Of a DNA stretch of 64,000 nucleotides, positions 16,863 through 23,432 are shown one piece after another. A program made the translations under genes and the position numbers. Location: positions 24,717-88,716 of the forward strand of contig NZ_JRPC02000005.1 of the NCBI RefSeq assembly GCF_000765745.2, in the 5' to 3' direction. The notes under the pieces were generated by a model. That model saw only the letters and a program-made list of their open reading frames with translations. It was not told the DNA's origin and made no database searches. Within the stretch, counting starts at the first letter, position 1; each line of letters opens with the position of its first letter. The DNA comes from Helicobacter apodemus. Lineage in GTDB: Bacteria > Campylobacterota > Campylobacteria > Campylobacterales > Helicobacteraceae.

Positions 16863-18362
16863 ATGGAAACTATTAAAGCGTTAATCAATGGAAATTTTAT
16901 TGAGAGCCAAACAAAGCAATTTGTTGAAGTGCTATCTCCACTCACTCAAGAATGCATAGCCAAAGTTCCTTGTATGCTAGAAGAGGAGATTAATGAAGCG
17001 GTTAAGTCCGCTAATGAGGCTTATTTACAATGGAAAAATACGCCTATTATGGCACGAACAAGAGTTATGTTAAAATACCAAGCATTAATAAAAGACAATT
17101 TAGAAGAGCTTGCTACAATTCTTTCAATGGAACAGGGCAAGACTTTTGATGATGCTAAAGGCGATTTGACACGTGGCTATGAAGTTGTAGAATTTGCTTG
17201 TTCTGCACCCACTTTAATGATGGGAGAAACCGTTGAAAATGTCGCAAAAGAAATGAATACCTTTTCTTATAAACAACCTTTAGGCGTATGTGCAGGAATT
17301 ACACCTTTTAATTTTCCGGGTATGATTCCTTTATGGATGTTTCCTTTAGCGATTGTTGCCGGTAATGCTTTTATATTAAAACCCTCTGAAATGGTCCCAA
17401 AAACTGCTATGAGATTAGCTGAATTATTTTTAGAAAGTGGAGTACCCAAAGGACTATTACAAGTTGTTCATGGGCAAAAAGAACAAGTCGATATACTTTT
17501 AGAACATCCTCTAATAAAAGCTTACTCCTTTGTGGGATCTCCAAAAGTCGGAGCCTATATTTATTCAAAAGCTACTCATAATCTTAAAAGAGCTCAAGCT
17601 TTAGTTGGGGCGAAAAATCATATGGTAATTATGCCTGATATTAATGAAACACAAGTAATTAACGCTCTAATTGGTGCTTCAATGGGTGCAGCTGGACAAA
17701 GATGTATGGCTATATCCGTTGCCATTTTTGTTGGTGATTCTAAAAAATATATTCCACGCCTAATAGAAAAACTAAAAGCTATTAAACCTGGTGCTTGGAA
17801 TGATCCTAATGCAGCTTATGGTCCGCTTATTACTAGAGCATCTCTTAAGCGTGTAAAAGACCTAATTGAAACAGGCATTAAAGAAGGAGCAAACCTAATA
17901 TTAGATGGTCGAAATATTCAAGTTGAAGGTTATCCAGATGGAAACTGGCTAGGTCCTTGTGTTTTCACTCAAGTAAAAACACATATGGAGATTTACAAAA
18001 GAGAGATTTTTGCTCCTGTCTTATGTATCATAGAAGTCAATAATATCTATGAAGCTTTAGAAATTATTAATCAAAATGAGTTTGGTAATGGCACTTCCAT
18101 CTTTACTAATTCACTCTCCTGTGCAAATTACTTTATAAAAGAAGTAACTGTAGGGCAAGTCGGGGTTAATGTGCCTATTCCTGTTCCACTGCCTTTCTTT
18201 TCATTTACAGGCTGGAAAGGTTCATTTTATGGAGATTTACACGCTTATGGAAAACAAGCGATTAATTTTTACACTGAAACAAAAACTGTTACACAAAAGT
18301 ATTTCTTGGAAGCAAACAAGGAAGGTATTGTTTTCAATTTTCAGGAAAATCACTCTAAGTAA
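16863..18362 (+). CDS. mmsA: CoA-acylating methylmalonate/malonate-semialdehyde dehydrogenase
   Basis: A 499-aa ALDH-superfamily enzyme (also called IolA) converting malonate semialdehyde to acetyl-CoA and CO2 with NAD and CoA. ITPFNFPGMIPLWMF (Asn150) and GAAGQRCMA (catalytic Cys281) are diagnostic of MmsA. Where hydrolytic ALDHs have the general-base glutamate this protein has VGAKNHMVIMPD, as CoA-dependent MmsA does. It is the last step of inositol breakdown and is divergent from the operon that would supply its substrate. The start has AAGGA 8 bases ahead. Confidence 0.93.
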   Translation: METIKALINGNFIESQTKQFVEVLSPLTQECIAKVPCMLEEEINEAVKSANEAYLQWKNTPIMARTRVMLKYQALIKDNLEELATILSMEQGKTFDDAKGDLTRGYEVVEFACSAPTLMMGETVENVAKEMNTFSYKQPLGVCAGITPFNFPGMIPLWMFPLAIVAGNAFILKPSEMVPKTAMRLAELFLESGVPKGLLQVVHGQKEQVDILLEHPLIKAYSFVGSPKVGAYIYSKATHNLKRAQALVGAKNHMVIMPDINETQVINALIGASMGAAGQRCMAISVAIFVGDSKKYIPRLIEKLKAIKPGAWNDPNAAYGPLITRASLKRVKDLIETGIKEGANLILDGRNIQVEGYPDGNWLGPCVFTQVKTHMEIYKREIFAPVLCIIEVNNIYEALEIINQNEFGNGTSIFTNSLSCANYFIKEVTVGQVGVNVPIPVPLPFFSFTGWKGSFYGDLHAYGKQAINFYTETKTVTQKYFLEANKEGIVFNFQENHSK

Positions 18363-18408
18363 CAAATTATATTTTAAATGTATTTATTAAAGGTTTAAGG
18401 TTATTTTT

Positions 18409-19950
18409 ATGTATGCGGATTCTGCTTTAAGTTTGATTGTTCCTCTTTGTGTGATTGCACTTGTATTTATCACCAAAAGAGTAGTTTTGTCTTTATTTAT
18501 TGGTATAGCTATAGCCGGTGTTATGGTAACTTATCATAACGCTACCGCAAATGGGAATTCTTTTAATATTGGTAGTCTATGGGATGTGCTTGTTTATATT
18601 TATAAAAGCATTTCTAGTGTTTTTTATAGTTTTAATGAAACTGGTAATATTCAATGGGAAAGTTCTAATCTCTATGTATTTGGCTTCTTAATCATCCTAG
18701 GAATCATCACACAAATGATAGCCTACTCTGGAGGAATAGCCGCTTTTGTGCAATGGGCAAAAAATAAAGTCAATACCGCAAAGGGTTCAGAATTTTTAGC
18801 TTTTATTGCTGGCATTGTAATTTTCATTGATGATTATTTTAATGCTTTAACTGTCGGACAGCTTACGAAATCCTTAAATGATGCTAATCACTCTACACGT
18901 GAGAGACTTGCTTATATTATTGATTCAACCTCAGCCCCTGTATGTATTTTAATGCCTATTTCAAGCTGGGGAGCCTATATCTTAGGAATAATGGCAACAT
19001 TAGGTGAAGGGCAAGATTTTTTTGTTTTGCTCTCAAGTATTTGGGGAAATTATTATGCTTGGTTTGCTCTTTTTGCAGTTTTTTTGACCATTTATTGGCA
19101 AATAAATCTCCCTGCTATGAAAAAATACAAAAATAGAGGAGTTCGTGACTTTCTCTCTACCACCCAAAAAGAAGGTAGTCATATAGGATTATTAATTATC
19201 CCCATTTTTGCTTTAATTGGTTTTATTACACTTTTGATTTTATGGACAGGCTATAAAGAAAGTGGTAAGCTTGATTTATTGGAAATGTTAGCAAATACTC
19301 AAACAGGATTCTCTCTCTTTTGGGGCGGACTTGCAGCTTTAGTCCTTAATCTTTTAATTTCGTGGAAATATTTAGAAAAAAGAGCCTTCTTCCCTATTTT
19401 TAAAATAGGCACTTATTCGATGATTCCGGCAAGCTTTATTTTGGTGCTTGCTTGGAGTATTGGTCCAGTTATCAAAGAAGATATGCAAACAGGAATCTAC
19501 TTAGCCAATCTTACAAAAGTTTGGCTAGAGGGCGGGGTAGGCTATTCTTCTGTAGCTATTCCTTTAGCAACTTTTATTATCTCTGCATTTATTGCATTTT
19601 GCACGGGCACAAGCTGGGGAACTTTTGCGATTATGCTACCTATTGGTTTAAATTTAGCAACCACTAATAATGTAGAATTTGCATTTGTAATGTCTGCTGT
19701 GCTTTCTGGTGCTGTTTATGGAGACCACGCTTCACCTATTTCAGATACTACAATATTATCAGCAACAGGTGCAGGTTGTTCGGTAGAAAGCCATTTTATT
19801 ACACAACTACCTTATGTAAGCACAACCGCTTTAGTAGCTTTTGTTAGCTTTGCTATAGCAAGTTATTTTAATTCCATTCTATTAGGCTATGGAGTGGGTG
19901 TTTTACTATTATTGGGAATTTTTGGATTGTATAAGAAAGCCTACGCTTAA
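18409..19950 (+). CDS. NhaC-family Na+/H+ antiporter-like membrane protein
   Basis: A 513-aa polytopic inner-membrane protein with about 11-12 hydrophobic segments. Family features include the FIDDYFNALTVGQ region and the C-terminal GDHASPISDTTILSATGAGC block typical of NhaC/antiporter Pfam 03553. It follows mmsA by 46 bp in the same direction, so the two are probably co-transcribed. It may balance Na+ or H+ during inositol use or carry an organic ion; the actual substrate is not evident. A truncated second copy of its 5' end lies at 2779. Confidence 0.85.
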   Translation: MYADSALSLIVPLCVIALVFITKRVVLSLFIGIAIAGVMVTYHNATANGNSFNIGSLWDVLVYIYKSISSVFYSFNETGNIQWESSNLYVFGFLIILGIITQMIAYSGGIAAFVQWAKNKVNTAKGSEFLAFIAGIVIFIDDYFNALTVGQLTKSLNDANHSTRERLAYIIDSTSAPVCILMPISSWGAYILGIMATLGEGQDFFVLLSSIWGNYYAWFALFAVFLTIYWQINLPAMKKYKNRGVRDFLSTTQKEGSHIGLLIIPIFALIGFITLLILWTGYKESGKLDLLEMLANTQTGFSLFWGGLAALVLNLLISWKYLEKRAFFPIFKIGTYSMIPASFILVLAWSIGPVIKEDMQTGIYLANLTKVWLEGGVGYSSVAIPLATFIISAFIAFCTGTSWGTFAIMLPIGLNLATTNNVEFAFVMSAVLSGAVYGDHASPISDTTILSATGAGCSVESHFITQLPYVSTTALVAFVSFAIASYFNSILLGYGVGVLLLLGIFGLYKKAYA

Positions 19951-19994
19951 TTAAACAAGCAAATTGGTTGTGCCTTTCAACCAATAGCGTAAAT

Positions 19995-20162
19995 TTATAA
20001 TAACAAAAAATTTTTCACGCTAAAGCTATAAGGTGTATCCTCTAATGTGCTTTTAAGATTCTCTAACACAAAATCCTTGAAACTCTCGCTTGTGAGCATT
20101 GGTAGTCCTTTAGGTATTTAGGTTTCTTTTGCAAATAAAAGTTGTTGATTGTATGTAAGCAT
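19995..20162 (-). pseudogene. Short gene remnant downstream of the restriction endonuclease relic
   Basis: In one frame the minus strand reads MLTYNQQLLFAKET, a TAA stop, then IPKGLPMLTSESFKDF and on to KNFLLL, about 55 sense codons in all. The uninterrupted part from an internal ATG at 20099 is 34 codons. It looks like a real protein fragment broken by one stop, perhaps left from the same restriction cassette. No family is recognised. Confidence 0.4.
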
Positions 20163-20206
20163 AAAATTTTATTTTTGTTAGACCACTAACTTGGTAATAT
20201 ATATTC

Positions 20207-21179
20207 TTAAGCATTTATTCCAAGTAAATTTTGATTATACCTTATTAATCTCTGCTGTAATTCTACCTTGTATTTAATGTTGTCTGTATATTTCAACAAG
20301 ATTTCATCGCCTATTAAATTATCAAGCACAGCGTCCAAGTCTCTAAAATTTAATCTTATCGCCTTTTTAGCACTTTTATCAAGGCTGAAAATCTTGTGAG
20401 AATTTGCGTCAATATAAATTAAATTTTGCCAATTATCAATGGCTTTTAGTGCATCAATATCTTTTGCATAATAAAAAGGCACGATATGGTGAAGCTCAAA
20501 GCGGACATCTTTTTGCACCTCGTGTTGCTTAAAATATTCTGCCTTAATTAAACTGCTGCGTTTGAATGTGATTTTTTCACCATTGATATTAGCTTTAAGC
20601 AATAGTCTTTGCCTTTCTGTATCGTATTCAAACAAAGACATCAAGTCAAAGCTATTAAACATACTTTGCGTTTCGTTTCTCCAATTATGGAAGTCTCGCT
20701 TGTCTGTTTTATTGCCTTCAAAATTTGAAGGACTGCAAAATTCACTTACGACATCTTCTACAACTTTGGCTCTTGCCTTTAAACTTCTAAATTCGTTGAT
20801 AAATTCTACAATTTTATCTTTTGTTAATATGTTACCCTGATACTCCTTGCCAAGATAGGTTATAAAAAACATCATTTCACTAACGCTTATATATTGCGGT
20901 TTAAGTGCGTTTAAAATATCTAAAACATCTTGCACCACACCATCAAAAACAAAAATCCAAAGCAATACCTAAATGTCTTTGTTCATCAAAAATATCTCTT
21001 GAATGGATAAAATCCAAGCCTCTTTGTGTGATTTTTACATATCTATATTGATATTTTCTGTTTATATCACATAATTCTTTCTTTTTGCTAAATCTATCAA
21101 TAAACCCCATTCTTTGCAAATTCACAAAAATAATCTTACGCATACCCATATCTGTAATACTTGCATTAAGACTTAACAA
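20207..21179 (-). pseudogene. HNH-type restriction endonuclease relic, truncated and frameshifted
   Basis: Two frames form one protein. The first (20943-21179) is a winged-helix-like piece (MGMRKIIFVNLQRMGFIDRF). The second (20207-20965) holds an HNH core, RFELHHIVPFYYAKDID then WQNLIYIDANSHK. The join FDEQRHLGIALD/FVFDGVVQD is restored by removing one T from the TTTTT run near 20952-20957. The N-terminus is missing: the frame begins at a TTG and runs back only into the first CRISPR repeat, where it meets a stop. No partner methyltransferase is adjacent. It appears to be a dead type II restriction gene abutted by the CRISPR array. Confidence 0.75.
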
Positions 21180-21201
21180 ATCCTTATTAACCTTATTATT
21201 C

Positions 21202-21897
21202 GTTTTAGCCGCTTATTAAATTCTTTTATGGTAAAATGTATTTGTTATCGTCTTTCCTGTTATTCTAGTTTTAGCCGCTTATTAAATTCTTTTATGGTAA
21301 AATATATCCACTTATAACCCAATATAAAATCCCGTTTTAGCCGCTTATTAAATTCTTTTATGGTAAAATGGAATGTTCTCTAAGCTCTTATGCCCGATAG
21401 TTTTAGCCGCTTATTAAATTCTTTTATGGTAAAATTTAGATTTTAAAGATTTTAACTTTATCTTAGTTTTAGCCGCTTATTAAATTCTTTTATGGTAAAA
21501 TGATATTAGGTTCAATATTTATCAGTGGTCTGTTTTAGCCGCTTATTAAATTCTTTTATGGTAAAATTGAGTGCTAGAGAGGGAATGTTTGTTTTAAGTT
21601 TTAGCCGCTTATTAAATTCTTTTATGGTAAAATCCTCACTTAATTTTTAGAATCTGTGAGGATGTTTTAGCCGCTTATTAAATTCTTTTATGGTAAAATG
21701 GAGGATTTACTCTCTAAATGGGCTTATGAGTTTTAGCCGCTTATTAAATTCTTTTATGGTAAAATTCTTTTAAAGCAGTATAATCACTGCTTTTGGTTTT
21801 AGCCGCTTATTAAATTCTTTTATGGTAAAATTTAGCCTATAATATTTTGCACAATTATGATGTTTTAGCCGCTTATTAAATTCTTTTATGGTAAAAT
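21202..21897 (+). CRISPR. Type II-C CRISPR array, 11 repeats and 10 spacers
   Basis: Eleven identical 36-bp repeats start every 66 bases (21202, 21268, 21334, 21400, 21466, 21532, 21598, 21664, 21730, 21796, 21862), giving ten spacers of exactly 30 bp. Each repeat begins GTTTTAGCCGCTTATTAAAT and ends TATGGTAAAAT. The plus strand is the crRNA strand, judged by pairing with the tracrRNA and likeness to the C. jejuni repeat. The end of each repeat contains TGGTAAAAT, an extended -10 as in C. jejuni and Neisseria, so each crRNA is probably transcribed from its own repeat. Spacers at 21634-21663 and 21766-21795 contain inverted repeats. No repeat is degenerate. Confidence 0.98.
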
Positions 21898-21987
21898 ACA
21901 CTTTCTCAATTATCGTATTTTGCGGTATTTGAAAGGCTTTAAGGGTGTAAAATATCCTAAATGAGTGATTTTTAAGAAAATCTAAGA

Positions 21988-21993
21988 TATAAT
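21988..21993 (+). promoter_or_regulatory. -10 box of the tracrRNA promoter
   Basis: A perfect TATAAT lies 6-7 bases before the predicted tracrRNA 5' end, in the AT-rich stretch after the array. A clear -35 is not seen, which is usual in this phylum. Confidence 0.65.
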
Positions 21994-21999
21994 CCCACT

Positions 22000-22088
22000 A
22001 AAGAATTTAACAAGCGGCTAAAATAAGGAGTTTTCGGTCTCCGCAGGGTTACAATCCCTTAAAACCGAATCTACTTTAAATCTTTTTA
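22000..22088 (+). ncRNA. tracrRNA of the type II-C system
   Basis: Bases 22000-22024 are an anti-repeat: they are complementary to the first 25 bases of the CRISPR repeat with one or two mismatches (AAGCGGCTAAAA pairs with GTTTTAGCCGCTT). Next come GGAG-TTTTCGGT-CTCC, then AGGG-TTACAAT-CCCT with TTCGGT and ACCGAA able to pair around it. This is the same order as in the C. jejuni tracrRNA. A T5 run at 22083-22087 may end the RNA. It is transcribed opposite to cas2. Confidence 0.9.
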
Positions 22089-22187
22089 CCAATAAGTATT
22101 TTCAAACATTTTAGCGATTAAATCTTTAGAAACTTTGTCCTTATAACTTGACAATAGACTAAAAAAGCGTAAGCTGTCTTGGCGCAT
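22086..22187 (-). CDS. 33-codon frame overlapping the 3' end of cas2, unproven
   Basis: ATG at 22187, in another frame inside the last codons of cas2, opens a frame reading MRQDSLRFFSLLSSYKDKV to a TAA at 22086. It runs 71 bases past the cas2 stop and is antisense to the tracrRNA tail. The amino-acid make-up looks like protein, but it may instead be the last part of an older, longer reading frame. No family is recognised. Confidence 0.3.
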   Translation of the reverse strand: MRQDSLRFFSLLSSYKDKVSKDLIAKMFENTYW

Positions 22188-22467
22188 TAGCTTTTTCATT
22201 CTCACTTCTACTGCCTAGCAATAATCGCATATTGTCAAATTGCTTTTCAGTAAGGATTAATGCCCTAATATGCCCTTTGGGAGGCACAATCAAACCCACC
22301 TTGTCCAAATAATTATTGGCACTTGCCACGCCTTTGCAGATTCTCATATATACGCTGTATTGCAACATCATAAAGCCATCTTTGATAAGATACTTACGAA
22401 ATCTCGCATAATCTTTACGCTCTTTTTTACTGCAAGTTGGCATATCAAACATCACTAACACTCTCAT
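22159..22467 (-). CDS. cas2: CRISPR-associated endoribonuclease Cas2
   Basis: About 102 aa. MRVLVMFDMPT at the start is the Cas2 ferredoxin-fold beta-1 with the metal-binding Asp in FDMP. With Cas1 it forms the spacer integrase. I chose the ATG at 22467; a longer start at 22482 (MEEKF added) is possible. It overlaps the end of cas1 by 23 bases. Gene order cas9-cas1-cas2 without csn2 or cas4 is type II-C. Confidence 0.93.
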   Translation of the reverse strand: MRVLVMFDMPTCSKKERKDYARFRKYLIKDGFMMLQYSVYMRICKGVASANNYLDKVGLIVPPKGHIRALILTEKQFDNMRLLLGSRSENEKANAPRQLTLF

Positions 22468-23410
22468 AAATTTCTCTTCCATTACTCTTTTCCTCGCAAA
22501 ATAGCGGCAGTTTAAGCTTAAGATTTTCTCTCTCTAAACATTTCACTACACTTTGCGCACTCACAACGCCTGCACGAGTAAGTGGATAAAGCTTATTTTC
22601 TACGATAACCGCACTCTGCAAAATACTTACCAGCTTCACGCGATTTTGCAAACTTAAGCTCTCCTCTAATTCCCCAACTTCAACCATCTGCACGACAACA
22701 GAATCTGCAAAGATTCTATAAGGTTCCATCAAATCATCTGCCAAATTAAAGGCATTAAACTGATTTTTATGATTTATCCCAAGTGCAGGATTTAGTCCGC
22801 TCACACAAAGACTTCTTGTAATCACTCCTCGTATAATTGCATAAGCATAATTGAGTGCAGCATTTATCGTTCCCATTTTACTCTCTTCAAAAATTTGCAC
22901 TTTGCGGGAGAAGTTTTTACCAAAAAGAGCTTTGAAATAAATTGCTGCGGCTTTAGCTTCGTTATTGCTTGAATCTCCTAAATTCACACTTTTAGCTAAA
23001 GTTTCTAATTCCTCACTTTCTTTTTTATGCAGCATTTTTAGTAAAAGGGCTTGGTTGTGAATTTTTGCCTTGATGATTTGCTGCCACAGAATCGCCTTTC
23101 TTTGTTTGCTTAAGTTAATTTGGCATTGCAACACGCTAAAACTTCTAAAATGCCCTAAAAATGGCATAAATAGCCCACTTGGTAGGTGGGATTCATCGCA
23201 GGTAAAAACAACAATTTTATGCAGAGCAAACGCATTTAAGAGTGCATTTGTAAGCATGATTTGATGAGATTCTAACATCACGCACAAAATATCTACAAGT
23301 GGAATCTTTACACTTTCTTTGTCTTTTTGTGCTATACAAAGATGCTTATCTTCTAAGTTTAATCTCGCGGGTGTGCTTAAAAATAAGGTGCGAAAGGCTG
23401 AATCAAACAT
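22445..23410 (-). CDS. cas1: CRISPR-associated endonuclease Cas1
   Basis: A 321-aa type II Cas1, the metal-dependent integrase nuclease for spacer acquisition. The catalytic triad is visible as Glu151 (SNNEAKAAAIYFK), His214 (LGINHKNQFNAFNLADD) and Glu229 (LMEPYR). It lies 22 bp after cas9 and overlaps cas2. Length is somewhat above the 290-300 aa of most type II-C forms. Confidence 0.95.
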   Translation of the reverse strand: MFDSAFRTLFLSTPARLNLEDKHLCIAQKDKESVKIPLVDILCVMLESHQIMLTNALLNAFALHKIVVFTCDESHLPSGLFMPFLGHFRSFSVLQCQINLSKQRKAILWQQIIKAKIHNQALLLKMLHKKESEELETLAKSVNLGDSSNNEAKAAAIYFKALFGKNFSRKVQIFEESKMGTINAALNYAYAIIRGVITRSLCVSGLNPALGINHKNQFNAFNLADDLMEPYRIFADSVVVQMVEVGELEESLSLQNRVKLVSILQSAVIVENKLYPLTRAGVVSAQSVVKCLERENLKLKLPLFCEEKSNGREIYESVSDV

Positions 23411-23432
23411 TCCTTGCCCTCCTTATAGAATC

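Noticed and set aside
21898..21953. A twelfth, degenerate CRISPR repeat after the last repeat
   Set aside because: Only the ending GGTGTAAAAT resembles the repeat; the spacing and the first 20 bases do not fit.
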